DNA of 64,000 nucleotides from Ignavibacteriota bacterium (GCA_026390735.1 JAPLFJ010000011.1:62001-126000); one strand, 5' to 3'; shown: positions 1-9,942, numbered from the stretch's first letter. The notes: generated from the letters alone by a model not told the origin. Numbers and translations: made by a program.

Positions 1-118
1 AATCCGCTCTTTCCGCGTCATCCGCGTTCCATTCCTAATTATTTTGTAACAGTGCAAATCAGTGTGCCATCTCTTCTTCTAATCCGTTCTTTCCGCGTCA
101 TCCGCGTTCCATTCCTAA
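1..118. repeat. Two copies of a 38-bp dispersed repeat
   Basis: Positions 1-38 and 81-118 are identical except at one base (position 7, c versus t). The first 30-31 bp of each recur in reverse orientation downstream of the giant surface-protein gene: the 81-copy matches 7991-8020 and the 1-copy matches 8288-8318. The first copy touches the window edge and may extend further left. No open reading frame is associated with it. Confidence 0.85.
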
Positions 119-615
119 GTCTCTTACTTTTCTAATTACCTGACATCTTCCTCACACATCCCCCCCATTACAAAAATCACCCCGAAAACCTGGGGTAACA
201 GCCCCTTTCTGTTTTGCCCAAAATCGCCCATTTTCTCAATTTGAGAATACTATTTCCAAAAACTAATCTGAAATCGCACTATAGTGCAAAAATTAATGCA
301 TAATATACATAAACCACTCTCCTGAGACCATAAAAATCCTTGGGGTAGTCAGCAAATCATATTTCTCAGAAACTCTCAGAATCAACCCTAAACTCCTGAT
401 ATATCATAGTATTACGCCCACCTTCCCGTTTTTTCTTATTTTACATTAAACAATGCCTTTCTCAAAACGAGACTCGTGTCTCAGAATGAAAAGAAAAACC
501 TCTGTCTCTCTCATCAAAAAACCTTAATTGTAAGCCGTAATCGCCGTTTTCATCCTGGCACGCTAATTGATAATAATAATGTAATTCATTAACTAATTTT
601 AAAAAGGATATTAAA
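119..615. other. Non-coding leader region upstream of the T9SS protein
   Basis: About 500 bp with no convincing gene. The stretch is A/T-rich, with short C-runs around 160-185. It probably holds the promoter of the gene starting at 616. A purine-rich aaaaagga lies a few bases before that start codon and could act as a weak ribosome binding site. I could not assign a -10/-35 or Bacteroidota-type promoter with confidence. Confidence 0.5.
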
Positions 616-3600
616 ATGAAAAAGACATTTCTCACCGTTTTAACGACGGTTCTGCTCACAGTTTTATTTGTGCAATCTGGAAATGCACAGGTAACTGTAT
701 CTGGTTCAAACACAAAAGATGGCACCTACACTTCACTTACAAAAGCAGGCGGTGCATTTGCTGCACTTAATCTTGTATCTCAAGTAGGATATACCATTAC
801 TATTTCCATTACTGCGGATGTCACTACCGAAGACGGCACAAATGCTTTAACCGGTGCAGCAGGTATGTGGACAAGCCTTACCATTACCCCAAGCGGAAAC
901 AGGACAATTTCGGGCGGAGTTGCCATGCCATTAATCGATCTTTCCGGAGCAGATTACGTAACAATAAACGGCGTTGGTCTCACTGGCAGCAATACGCTAA
1001 CAATTTCCAATACCAGCGTCGCTACGACAGCAGGCACTTCTACCATTCGTTTGATAAATGGCGCTACGAACAATACAGTGAAGTATTGTACCATTAAAGG
1101 TTCTGAAATGGTACCAAACGTGAATGCTCCTGCAGCAGGTAGCGGTGTTATACTTTTCTCAACAACAACTGCTCTTTTAGGAGGTAACAACAATAATACT
1201 ATCGATCACAATAATATTACCTGTGCTGCAGATGCAAACAGACCTTTGAATGCTATATACTCACTTGGGACTGCTTCATACGAAAACGTTACAAACACAA
1301 TCAGCAACAACAATATTTATGATTTTCTTAACAAAACAGCTGCCTCAAACGGAATATTCCTTACCAGTAATACAAGTGCCTGGACAATTTCTGATAACAA
1401 TTTTTATGAAACAGCACTCTTCACTGCAACTACTCCCAATGCTGCTTATGTTATCATTAATGTTTTGAATAGCACAGGAGTAAACTTTACCGTCTCAGGT
1501 AACTATATAGGTGGTTCGGCAGCAGACCACAGCGGGACGTGGACAAAAACAGGGTCATACGGTACTTTTAATGGTATTTCTGTTACCGCAGGCACAGCCT
1601 CAGCAAGTAATATACAAGGGAATACCGTCAGTAAATTTAACTGGTCTAATGAAGCTAATACTGTATGGTTGGGAATATTTGTTAGTACCGGTAATTTCAA
1701 TATAGGAACTACAAGTCCAAACACAATTGGAGCTGCAACTGGAACCGGTTCCATTATCGTAAATCAAACAAGTCCTTCATATAGCTCCCCTACGTATGTA
1801 TTTGGAATTCAAACCGGCGGTAATATTGTAAACTGTAACAATAATATAATTGGCTCTATAACTGCAACACACTCAACCATTGAAAAAGGTGCAGGGATTA
1901 CGGGCATCTATATAAATAGCACGACAACTACAACAAGCAACAACACAATAGGAAGCACTACAACAGCAAACAGTATTAATGCAACTTCCATTTCCACTTT
2001 GTCTGACCAGTATGTAATTGGTATAGATCGTACTGCTAATGGAGGAGCATGTACTATTTCGGGAAATACCATTGCCAATTTGAGTAACGGAAGCACTAAC
2101 AGCAGTTTAGGAATTTTAGCAGGTATTAATTACAGCGGCAGCACAACCGCAAGTACTGTTTCAGGAAATTTTATCCGCAGTTTATCTGCAACTGGAAGTG
2201 TAACCACTGCATCAGTGTATGGAATTAAGATTGTGACAGGTACGGCAATAACAACTTATTCCAATAATATTATAAGTATTGGCGGAAACACTCCATCAAC
2301 AATTTATGGAATATATCAGAATGCCGCTTCCGGTGGTATTAGCAAACTGTATTTTAACACAGTATATATTGGAGGAACATTAGGCAGTGGTTTAAATCAA
2401 TCTTATGCTTTGTATAGTGCCTCAGCATCAGGTACCCGAGACTTCAGGAATAATATTTTCTACAATGCTCGTTCAACAACCGGAGGTTCCAGTCTGCATT
2501 ATGGAATGTATATAGTAACTCCCGGAGGTACTCTTACCTGCGATTATAACGACTATTATGTAACAGGAACAGGGGGTGTGATTGGTTTTTACTATACAGA
2601 AGATAAAACAACATTACCTATAGTTCCACTTACAGGAGCTGATTTAAACAGTAAAAATGTGAACCCTGGATTTGCCAGTGTCGGAGGCATAACACCATCA
2701 GATTATACACCTTCTAATCTCACGCTTTCCGGTGCATCGGGAACAGGTATAACAGTTGATTATAACAACACTGCAAGAACATATTTCTCAATGGGCGCGT
2801 TCGAATATACGGTTAATTCCAATATAACAGTTACGGCAACATCGGGAACTCTCAATGGGCATGCCATGACGTTAAAAGATGTTTTTGATGGCATCAATGC
2901 AGGCATATACAAGGGTGATATAGCAATTAAGATTAGCGGTAGCACCACCGAAACCGCTACGGCTGCTTTGTATCAAAGCGGATACACAGGTGGAGGAGGA
3001 ACTTCCAGTTATACTTCCGTAAACATTTATCCTACTGTTACGGGATTAAGTATCTCGGGAAACCTTGCAACACCTCTGATTGACCTTAACGGAGCAGATA
3101 ATGTAACTATCGACGGACGGGTGAACCAAACAGGAAATACGGACCTGACGATTTCTAATACCAACACTTCGACAACAGCAGGTACTTCTACCATCCGGTT
3201 TATCAATGATGCTTCAATAAATACCGTTAAATACTGCACGATTAAAGGCTCAGAGACGGTTATAAACACTGCATCAGCAGGTAGTGGTACCTTGTTTTTC
3301 TCCACCGGAACAAGTACGGGTAACATTACCAATACCATCACCTATAACACCATCACCTCCGCAGGAGCGAACCTGCCCTTCAATGCCATCTATTCTTACG
3401 GAACAGCTGCTAAAGAAAACAGCGGGATATCCATTACGAACAACAACATTCAGGATTATTCAGGTGCATCCCCCAATGGAATCTACCTTGCCAGCAACAG
3501 TTCGGCATGGACGATCACCGGCAACCGGTTTTTCCAGACTGCCACAAGGGACATCACCGGAATACAACGGGACATCAACATCGTTACCGCCGGCGGCGGA

Positions 3601-6600
3601 TATGTGATCAATAACAATATTATCGGGTACAGTTCTGCTTTGGGAACCGGCACAAGCACATTCACCGGCACCGCGAACCTGATTCCCATTGAACTGACAG
3701 TAGGAACATCGACTGCATCCGAGATTCATGGAAACACCATTACGGCCATTTCATTTTCAACATCAAACACCACTAATGTAGGATCCGGTATTTTTTCGGG
3801 CATCAGCGTTCTTGCCGGAACAGTGAATGTTGGAACAACAACTGCCAATACTATCGGTGCTGAAACCGGTAATGATGCCATCACGATCACCCCTTTGACA
3901 GGAACGCCGTTTATTCAGGGAATTTATGCAACTTCAACAGGAACAGTCGGTATCCAGAACAATAAAATCGGCGGTATCAGTGTCAACGGTGCAGCAACTA
4001 TCGGATTTACCTTTTTCGGAATCAACACCGCAGGCACGGCTGGCAATATTACCATTTCGGGGAACACCATCGGCAGCACTTCCACGACCAATTCGATAGC
4101 CGTGGGAACAAACGGTACCACCACAACCGGTGTCTGTAGCTTTTACGGCATCAAGCAGGCGGCAACCGGAACTGTTTCCATCACCGGAAATACCATACAG
4201 AACTGTTCGGCATATGGTACCGGCGCTTCAATATTCTGGGGGATATACAATGCCGGAAGTACGGGTACCACGAACATTTCCACTAATAACATCCTGAACG
4301 GCACGCTGACAGGAACAGGCACGCTGACAGGTATTTATAATGGTGCTGCACCGACCACCTTAAATATCAGTACCAATACCATCAGCACCTTGACATCGGC
4401 ATCAACGGCAACTGTCATCGGTATTCAACATACAGCTAATGCAACAACCGCCAACATTAATGGTAACATCATCAACACACTTACATCGAGCGGTGCGTCG
4501 TGCAACATTTCGGGAATAAATTCATCAGGCGGAACCACGGTGAATATATACTCCAATACCATCAATGCTTTGTCGGGTTCAGGGGCAACCAGTCCAATTG
4601 TTAACGGGATTCAAATTAGTGGAGGAACTACGACAAATGTTTATATTAACAATATTTACAACCTTTCGCAGAGCGGAGCATTTGCAACTACGGCAGGCGC
4701 AGTAAACGGAATGCTTATTTCTGCAGGAACAACAGTATATGCTTACAACAATTTCATCAGCGAACTGAAAGCGCCGGCAGCAAACATTGTTGATGCCGTC
4801 AGGGGTATCAGCATTACTTCCACCACAACTTCAACAACCTACGGAGTCTATAACAATACTGTGTTTCTGAATGCCTCCTCCTCCGGAACAAATTTCGGAA
4901 GCAGCGGCATTTATCATACTGCCAGCCTAACTGCCACCACGTCTGCACTTGACCTGCGAAACAATATCATAGTAAACAACTCCACCCCCAAAGGGACAGG
5001 TTATACCGTTGCTTTCAAAAGTGGCCCCGGTACGGCCGGTTACCTGGCAAACTATGCTTCCACATCGAACAACAACAATTTTTACGCCGGAACACCAGGA
5101 ACATATAATGTAATTTATTTCGATGGCACAAGTTCAGCACAAACGCTTTTCGCCTATAAGACCGGCGTATTCACGGCAGGCACCATAGCCCCCCGTGATG
5201 CTGCTTCCGTTACGGAACTCCCCCCGTTTGTGAATATATCCTCTTCGCCGTATGACCTGAGAATAAGTACAGGTTCAGCAACATTTTGCGAAGGCAGAGG
5301 GTCGGTGGTTTCCACACCCATCGCTATTACAACTGATTATTACGGAACGGCACGCTACCCGAACGACGGTTATCCGGTGAATGCTACCTATCCTCCAACA
5401 CTACCTGATATCGGTGCCCATGAATTCGGTGGCATTCCGCCATCAAGCTTATCGGGAACAGTAAATGTAGGCAGCTTGCAGACGTACACCTCGCTGACGA
5501 ATGCAGGAGGGCTGTTTGACGCCATTTACAATAAAGGGTTTTCTGGTAACCTCACTGTACTGATTACCTCCGACCTAACTTCAGAAACAGGCAGTAATGA
5601 ACTACCGCAGTGGACAGGCTCGAACACACTGACCATTTCGCCTTCAGGGGGGGCAGCAAGAACCGTTTCAGGAACGGTTAATGGCGCCCTGATTTCGTTA
5701 AACGGTGCGGATAATGTAACCATCGATGGACTGAATACAGGAGGCAACAGTTTAACGATATCCAACCCCAACACGGGAACATCAGCATCCACCATTAAAT
5801 TCATCAACGATGCAACCGGAAATACGGTAAAGAACTGCACTATTACCGGCTCGTCATTAAACCCAACCGGAGGTATCATATTTTTCTCCACAACCACAGG
5901 AACAACAGGAAATAGTAGCAACACAATAAACAATAATAACATCACAAATGCTGCCGATGCGAACAGACCTTTGAATGCCATTTATTCACTGGGAACGATT
6001 GCAAAAACAAACAGCGGAAACACAATCAGCAATAACAATATTTACGATTTCCTGAACAAAGGAACAGCATCAAACGGAATTCAACTGGCGGCCTATAATA
6101 CGGGATGGTCTATTACATCAAACAGTTTTTATGAAACCGCTTCGTTCGTACCAACGGCTGCTGTTACTTATGTGCCTGTCAATATCTCTGCAATCACTTC
6201 AACTGATATCAGCATCAGCGGAAATTACATTGGAGGAAGCGCACCAAGTTGCGGGACTACGGGCAGCGTAACCAGCTGGACAAAGACAAATGCGTTTACC
6301 AATACGTTTAATGCTATTAACCTGAACGTTGGTCCAAAGGTTACCACAGAAACGAGTGTACAGGGAAACACCATTAAAAACTTTACCTGGGGTGATGCTG
6401 CTGTTGCATCCGCCTGGACGGCTATTAATATTCCGACCACCGCAACCGGGAATATAAACATTGGAACTGTAACCGGGAATACTATCGGGACAACAAGCGG
6501 CACCGGGCCCATTGTTATTACAGGCGGAGCCGCGTCCAGCCTTGTATATGGAATAAAATGTGCAGGAACGACGGGTATAAATACCATTTCGGGCAATACC

Positions 6601-7923
6601 ATTGCCGGATTAAACAACGCGACCGCTAACTCAGGAACCCTGGCAGGCTTGTACTACAGTGGTTCAACCACCGCGGGTAGTTTGGTATCAGGAAACTTTA
6701 TAAATGGACTTACAGCTACGGGCACCGGAAGTACGGTGAATATTTATGGGATTCAGATTGCAGCCGGCGCCACAACCTATGCCAATAATATTATCAGTCT
6801 CGGCGGGAATACTCTGACGATTATTTATGGCATCTATGAAACAGGGATCGCAAATCACAACAATAATCTCTATTTCAATACAGTATATATAGGTGGAACA
6901 CCTGCATCGGGCACTAACAAATCCTACTGTTTATACAGCGCAGTTACAACCAACTCCAGAAACTTCAGGAATAATATTTTCTACAATGCTCGTTCAACAA
7001 CCGGAGGTTCCAGTCTGCATTATGGAATGTATATAGTAACTTCCGGGGGGACATTTACCTGCGATTATAATGATTATTATGTTTCAGGTACGGGTGGTAA
7101 ACTTGGTTTTTATGCCACAGATAAAGCAACTTTGCCTATTGTATCAGGAGTAACAGGAAATGATGCGACCTCTAAAAACAGAGTTGTATATTTTGTCTCT
7201 GCAACAGATTTGCGCCTGACCGGAAGTTCAATCGGTGATCTTAATTTAATTGCAACACCAATAAGTGGTATTACGACTGATTATTTCGGCAATACAAGAA
7301 GTCTACTCTACCCATACCTTGGCGCAAATGAAAATATTGATTCACCTCTGCCCGTAACACTGTCTTCGTTCACTTCATTTGTAAACAACAGAGATGTTAA
7401 ACTGAACTGGGTGACGGCGTCGGAAGTTAATAATGCAGGGTTCTTCATAGAAAAATCAGAATTCAGAAATCAGAATTCAGAATGGAAGAACGTTGGATTT
7501 GTCGCAGGAAAGGGAACGACGAATGAGCAGACATCATACACTTTCAGTGATACAAAACTAAACTCAGGAAAATATCAGTACAGATTAAAACAGATTGATA
7601 ACAACGGAAACTTTAAATACCATAATCTGAACGGCGTAGTGGAAGTTGGTCTTCCGACGAAATATGAGATTAGCCAGAACTATCCTAATCCGTTTAATCC
7701 GATGACGAAGATAGATTTCCAGTTACCGACAGACGGGAAAGTGTCTCTGAAGATTTACGATATCACAGGAAGAGAAATGGCAACACTCGTAAACAATGAA
7801 TTTAAGAAAGCCGATTATTATACCGTGATGTTCAACGGAAGCAGTCTTTCAAGCGGTGTTTACTTCTACAGGATAACTGCAGATAAATATGTGATGACTA
7901 AGAAGATGGTCTTACTTAAATGA
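616..7923 (+). CDS. Giant secreted beta-helix protein with T9SS C-terminal sorting domain
   Basis: A 2435-residue protein very rich in Thr, Ser, Asn and Gly. Residues 1-25 form a signal peptide ending in GNAQ. The body has three homologous modules starting near residues 27, 734 and 1614. Each opens with a short beta domain followed by lines such as LNGADNVTIDG and NTIxNNNI, typical of right-handed parallel beta-helix proteins (NosD/pectate-lyase-like). Near residue 2240 a fibronectin-like segment begins (LPVTLSSF, LNWVTASEVNNAGF). The last ~85 residues are a type A T9SS sorting domain with NYPNPFNP near residue 2355 and the ending MTKKMVLLK. The expected route is Sec export, T9SS passage across the outer membrane, and surface anchoring or release. 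Adhesion or matrix function is possible but not shown. An 80-bp exact repeat links modules one and three. Confidence 0.9.
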   Translation: MKKTFLTVLTTVLLTVLFVQSGNAQVTVSGSNTKDGTYTSLTKAGGAFAALNLVSQVGYTITISITADVTTEDGTNALTGAAGMWTSLTITPSGNRTISGGVAMPLIDLSGADYVTINGVGLTGSNTLTISNTSVATTAGTSTIRLINGATNNTVKYCTIKGSEMVPNVNAPAAGSGVILFSTTTALLGGNNNNTIDHNNITCAADANRPLNAIYSLGTASYENVTNTISNNNIYDFLNKTAASNGIFLTSNTSAWTISDNNFYETALFTATTPNAAYVIINVLNSTGVNFTVSGNYIGGSAADHSGTWTKTGSYGTFNGISVTAGTASASNIQGNTVSKFNWSNEANTVWLGIFVSTGNFNIGTTSPNTIGAATGTGSIIVNQTSPSYSSPTYVFGIQTGGNIVNCNNNIIGSITATHSTIEKGAGITGIYINSTTTTTSNNTIGSTTTANSINATSISTLSDQYVIGIDRTANGGACTISGNTIANLSNGSTNSSLGILAGINYSGSTTASTVSGNFIRSLSATGSVTTASVYGIKIVTGTAITTYSNNIISIGGNTPSTIYGIYQNAASGGISKLYFNTVYIGGTLGSGLNQSYALYSASASGTRDFRNNIFYNARSTTGGSSLHYGMYIVTPGGTLTCDYNDYYVTGTGGVIGFYYTEDKTTLPIVPLTGADLNSKNVNPGFASVGGITPSDYTPSNLTLSGASGTGITVDYNNTARTYFSMGAFEYTVNSNITVTATSGTLNGHAMTLKDVFDGINAGIYKGDIAIKISGSTTETATAALYQSGYTGGGGTSSYTSVNIYPTVTGLSISGNLATPLIDLNGADNVTIDGRVNQTGNTDLTISNTNTSTTAGTSTIRFINDASINTVKYCTIKGSETVINTASAGSGTLFFSTGTSTGNITNTITYNTITSAGANLPFNAIYSYGTAAKENSGISITNNNIQDYSGASPNGIYLASNSSAWTITGNRFFQTATRDITGIQRDINIVTAGGGYVINNNIIGYSSALGTGTSTFTGTANLIPIELTVGTSTASEIHGNTITAISFSTSNTTNVGSGIFSGISVLAGTVNVGTTTANTIGAETGNDAITITPLTGTPFIQGIYATSTGTVGIQNNKIGGISVNGAATIGFTFFGINTAGTAGNITISGNTIGSTSTTNSIAVGTNGTTTTGVCSFYGIKQAATGTVSITGNTIQNCSAYGTGASIFWGIYNAGSTGTTNISTNNILNGTLTGTGTLTGIYNGAAPTTLNISTNTISTLTSASTATVIGIQHTANATTANINGNIINTLTSSGASCNISGINSSGGTTVNIYSNTINALSGSGATSPIVNGIQISGGTTTNVYINNIYNLSQSGAFATTAGAVNGMLISAGTTVYAYNNFISELKAPAANIVDAVRGISITSTTTSTTYGVYNNTVFLNASSSGTNFGSSGIYHTASLTATTSALDLRNNIIVNNSTPKGTGYTVAFKSGPGTAGYLANYASTSNNNNFYAGTPGTYNVIYFDGTSSAQTLFAYKTGVFTAGTIAPRDAASVTELPPFVNISSSPYDLRISTGSATFCEGRGSVVSTPIAITTDYYGTARYPNDGYPVNATYPPTLPDIGAHEFGGIPPSSLSGTVNVGSLQTYTSLTNAGGLFDAIYNKGFSGNLTVLITSDLTSETGSNELPQWTGSNTLTISPSGGAARTVSGTVNGALISLNGADNVTIDGLNTGGNSLTISNPNTGTSASTIKFINDATGNTVKNCTITGSSLNPTGGIIFFSTTTGTTGNSSNTINNNNITNAADANRPLNAIYSLGTIAKTNSGNTISNNNIYDFLNKGTASNGIQLAAYNTGWSITSNSFYETASFVPTAAVTYVPVNISAITSTDISISGNYIGGSAPSCGTTGSVTSWTKTNAFTNTFNAINLNVGPKVTTETSVQGNTIKNFTWGDAAVASAWTAINIPTTATGNINIGTVTGNTIGTTSGTGPIVITGGAASSLVYGIKCAGTTGINTISGNTIAGLNNATANSGTLAGLYYSGSTTAGSLVSGNFINGLTATGTGSTVNIYGIQIAAGATTYANNIISLGGNTLTIIYGIYETGIANHNNNLYFNTVYIGGTPASGTNKSYCLYSAVTTNSRNFRNNIFYNARSTTGGSSLHYGMYIVTSGGTFTCDYNDYYVSGTGGKLGFYATDKATLPIVSGVTGNDATSKNRVVYFVSATDLRLTGSSIGDLNLIATPISGITTDYFGNTRSLLYPYLGANENIDSPLPVTLSSFTSFVNNRDVKLNWVTASEVNNAGFFIEKSEFRNQNSEWKNVGFVAGKGTTNEQTSYTFSDTKLNSGKYQYRLKQIDNNGNFKYHNLNGVVEVGLPTKYEISQNYPNPFNPMTKIDFQLPTDGKVSLKIYDITGREMATLVNNEFKKADYYTVMFNGSSLSSGVYFYRITADKYVMTKKMVLLK
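2441..2520 (+). repeat. 80-bp exact direct repeat, copy 1
   Basis: Identical over 80 bp to 6962-7041 inside the same gene, with weaker similarity continuing downstream. It encodes the segment NNIFYNARSTTGGSSLHYGM. The surrounding homologous modules differ much more at DNA level, so this stretch looks recently homogenised. Confidence 0.9.
6962..7041 (+). repeat. 80-bp exact direct repeat, copy 2
   Basis: Second copy of the repeat at 2441-2520, located near the end of the third module of the giant surface protein. Identity starts and stops abruptly at both ends. Confidence 0.9.
7453..7480 (+). repeat. Two perfect tandem copies of a 14-bp unit inside the coding region
   Basis: The unit aaatcagaattcag occurs at 7453-7466 and 7467-7480, within the fibronectin-like segment and upstream of the T9SS sorting domain. 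Because 14 is not a multiple of three, loss or gain of one unit would shift the frame and remove the sorting domain. Confidence 0.85.
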
Positions 7924-7990
7924 TGAATTCTGAATTGAAGAGCAAGAAAAGAAAAGAAGATTTTACCACGAGAGTGCACAGAGAAGAGAT

Positions 7991-8020
7991 TGGAACGCGG
8001 ATGACGCGGAAAGAACGGAT
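7991..8020. repeat. Inverted copy of the left-flank repeat (pairs with 82-111)
   Basis: This 30-bp stretch is the exact reverse complement of 82-111, including the base that distinguishes the two left-flank copies. Confidence 0.85.
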
Positions 8021-8213
8021 AAGGACGGATAGAGTTTTTCAAGTTTAGAGACAAGAAGAGATTTAAGAAAAAATTGATAGTTTTAACCCTTAATAAAAAG
8101 CGGGGGGAACAATGATGAAGTGAACCCTGCTTTTAAAAATAGAGTGAATAAAAATAGAGTTTACTTTTGTCGGGAGCGGTGAGAGTAAAGTAGTTAATGA
8201 ATCCTTTCGGGAA

Positions 8214-8243
8214 CCGGCAGATGTATGGAGATATGTCTGCCGG
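8214..8243. other. GC-rich hairpin
   Basis: An 8-bp perfect stem (ccggcaga / tctgccgg) with a 14-nt loop. There is no T-tract immediately after the stem, so it is not a standard intrinsic terminator for the upstream gene, although a run of five T follows 10 nt later. Confidence 0.5.
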
Positions 8244-8287
8244 GAAGAAAGGCTTTTTCAATTATGAATTGAAGAGCAAAAGAAAAT

Positions 8288-8318
8288 TGGAACGCGGATG
8301 ACGCCGAAAGAGCGGATT
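8288..8318. repeat. Inverted copy of the left-flank repeat (pairs with 1-31)
   Basis: A 31-bp stretch that is the reverse complement of 1-31 with a single mismatch. It shares the distinguishing base of the first left-flank copy, so the four copies form a nested A-B ... B'-A' arrangement around the giant gene. Confidence 0.8.
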
Positions 8319-8368
8319 ATCGCTGATAAAGATTTTTTAGGGTTAAAGATTAGATTAAAGATAAAGAT

Positions 8369-8421
8369 TTTTTTAGGGTTAAAGATAAGAAAAGATAATT
8401 CTGGTTTACCAGCGTATGAAT
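8369..8421. repeat. 53-bp direct repeat, copy 1
   Basis: Identical to 8596-8648 (offset 227). A partial third copy of its first ~20 bp lies near 8332-8353. Confidence 0.85.
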
Positions 8422-8448
8422 GATGATTTTATAACTAAATAAATGATT

Positions 8449-8489
8449 CCCCTCCTCGGAGGGGTGGATTCGTCTGTTCTTTGGACGAA
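8449..8489. repeat. Double-hairpin palindromic element
   Basis: Two adjacent stems: cccctcc/ggagggg at 8449-8464 with a 2-nt loop, then ttcgtc/gacgaa at 8469-8489. Similar small GC-rich palindromes are scattered in intergenic DNA of Bacteroidota and Ignavibacteria genomes, from general memory, so this is probably a multicopy genomic repeat and not a gene-specific signal. Confidence 0.6.
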
Positions 8490-8595
8490 GACGGGGTGGG
8501 TCAGGCTTTATATTTTTCTTTTAATGTAATTTATGCATCTAGTGATTTAGAACTTTCCCGCCAAATATACGAAAGGCACGAAATTAAGATAGAGA

Positions 8596-8648
8596 TTTTT
8601 TAGGGTTAAAGATAAGAAAAGATAATTCTGGTTTACCAGCGTATGAAT
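8596..8648. repeat. 53-bp direct repeat, copy 2
   Basis: Exact copy of 8369-8421. The ~174 bp between the two copies includes the 3' side of the palindromic element region and a stretch with no recognisable coding content. Confidence 0.85.
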
Positions 8649-8760
8649 TGAAGAGCAGAAAGAAAAGATTTTACCACCAAAACACCGGAAGAACTTAGAC
8701 ACGAACCAGCCGTAACTGAATAATTTCCTGAATAAGAACTAACCTTCATTTTTTATATTT

Positions 8761-9942
8761 CTAAATGGTGCTGCCGGAAAGGATGCCTTTTGACTTAGTG
8801 TATTCTTTGCTTATAATATAATGCTTTTTGATTCCGATATTATCGCAGATTTTCTTCAATGCTGTAACGTCCCTTTCGTTACCTTTGTTCTTGACTTCAA
8901 ATGCTGTTTCATTATTCAATATAAAATCAATTTCACTTGTATTGCGGACGTTGTAATATTTCAGTTCTCCGTATTTTGAAAGCTGGTTAGCAATCGCATT
9001 CTCAAACATTTGCCCCGAGGATATTCTTGCAAATATATTCAGTATCCCGTTATCGCTGAAATATACTTTCCTGCCTCCCGCTACACTCCTGTCAACACTT
9101 TTTGAATACTTTGGGATTAATTTTATAAAGAATATTCCCTGTAAAAACTCAAGGTAACTGTAAGTCTTTAAACGGTTTACACCAAGTTCCGATGCCAGTT
9201 TTGTAACGTCCAGTATGTTTCCCGTCCTTGCCGAAAGAAGTATAATTAAATCCCGTAATTCTCTTATATCCGATAAATCACTTAATAAGCGTAAATCTTT
9301 TTCAAAGAATGAAGAGAATATGTTCCTCAGTACCTGCCGTTTAGTCTCATAATCATCTGTCAGCACTACTTCAGGTAAACCGCCGTACTCCAGATAGTCG
9401 TTGTATTCATTCTCCAGTTTCTTATATTCATACTCTCCCGTAGGCTTTACCGCAGAAAACCTGATGTGTTTTTCAGATTTCGGCTGGTCACTGATAAAGT
9501 ACATGTATTCTCTGAAGTCCAGCGGCGGGAGTATGAACAGGAATTTCCTCCCGCTCAATGATTCAGGGAAAAGATTTTTCAGGTAGTAGTTTGATGAACC
9601 CGTTACCAGAAACTTTACTGAATATTTATCTATAAGGTATTTCATGATTTTTGTAATCTCAGGATAGTTTTGTATCTCGTCTATAAAAACATAAACCCTC
9701 TTGTTCTTTTGTGATTTGGATTCTTTCAGCAGGTTTGTGTATATGCCGTCGTAATTGCTGTTTTCGAACAATAATAAATCCAGCGGGTTGTCGAAATCAA
9801 ACCAGATTTTCGGGTGTTTCACTTCCTCGTAAACCTGCCTGAGCAGTGTTGTCTTTCCAACCTGCCTCATACCTGTAATTACGAGAGCATTTTTATGCTC
9901 AAGATACTTTATTAGTTCATCGTACAAATATCTCTTTTTCAT
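8761..9942 (-). CDS. AAA-family ATPase with DUF4143 domain
   Basis: A 393-residue P-loop ATPase of the AAA_14/DUF4143 type (COG1373-like). Walker A is GMRQVGKTT at residues 24-32. Walker B is VYVFIDEIQ around residue 83-91, with the catalytic pair D88/E89. The C-terminal half carries the DUF4143 region, including the segment NTSEIDFILNNE, which resembles a nuclease-like DUF4143 fold. Such proteins are common, often multicopy and patchily distributed, and their function is not established. The gene stands alone between repeat-rich non-coding stretches on the opposite strand to its neighbours, which suggests horizontal movement. No partner toxin or antitoxin is visible. Confidence 0.85.
   Translation of the reverse strand: MKKRYLYDELIKYLEHKNALVITGMRQVGKTTLLRQVYEEVKHPKIWFDFDNPLDLLLFENSNYDGIYTNLLKESKSQKNKRVYVFIDEIQNYPEITKIMKYLIDKYSVKFLVTGSSNYYLKNLFPESLSGRKFLFILPPLDFREYMYFISDQPKSEKHIRFSAVKPTGEYEYKKLENEYNDYLEYGGLPEVVLTDDYETKRQVLRNIFSSFFEKDLRLLSDLSDIRELRDLIILLSARTGNILDVTKLASELGVNRLKTYSYLEFLQGIFFIKLIPKYSKSVDRSVAGGRKVYFSDNGILNIFARISSGQMFENAIANQLSKYGELKYYNVRNTSEIDFILNNETAFEVKNKGNERDVTALKKICDNIGIKKHYIISKEYTKSKGILSGSTI

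Larger units (their letters stand above)
7924..8760. other. Repeat-rich intergenic region
   Basis: About 840 bp without a gene. It is a mosaic of short repeated pieces: variants of gaattgaagagca at 7930, 8266 and 8645, gattttacca pieces at about 7963 and 8667, inverted copies of the left-flank 38-bp repeat, a 53-bp direct repeat, and several hairpins. A 20-bp piece, gccgggaagaaaggcttttt at 8239-8258, recurs at 10083-10102. Confidence 0.7.

Noticed and set aside
5526-5981. Long minus-strand frames inside the giant gene (also near 3027-3341 and 6225-6617)
   Set aside because: They are complements of the Thr/Asn-rich repeats of the real gene and give Val/Leu/Pro-rich nonsense.
1-8318. Composite transposon around the giant surface-protein gene
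   Set aside because: There are nested inverted repeats but no transposase gene and no visible target-site duplication within the window.
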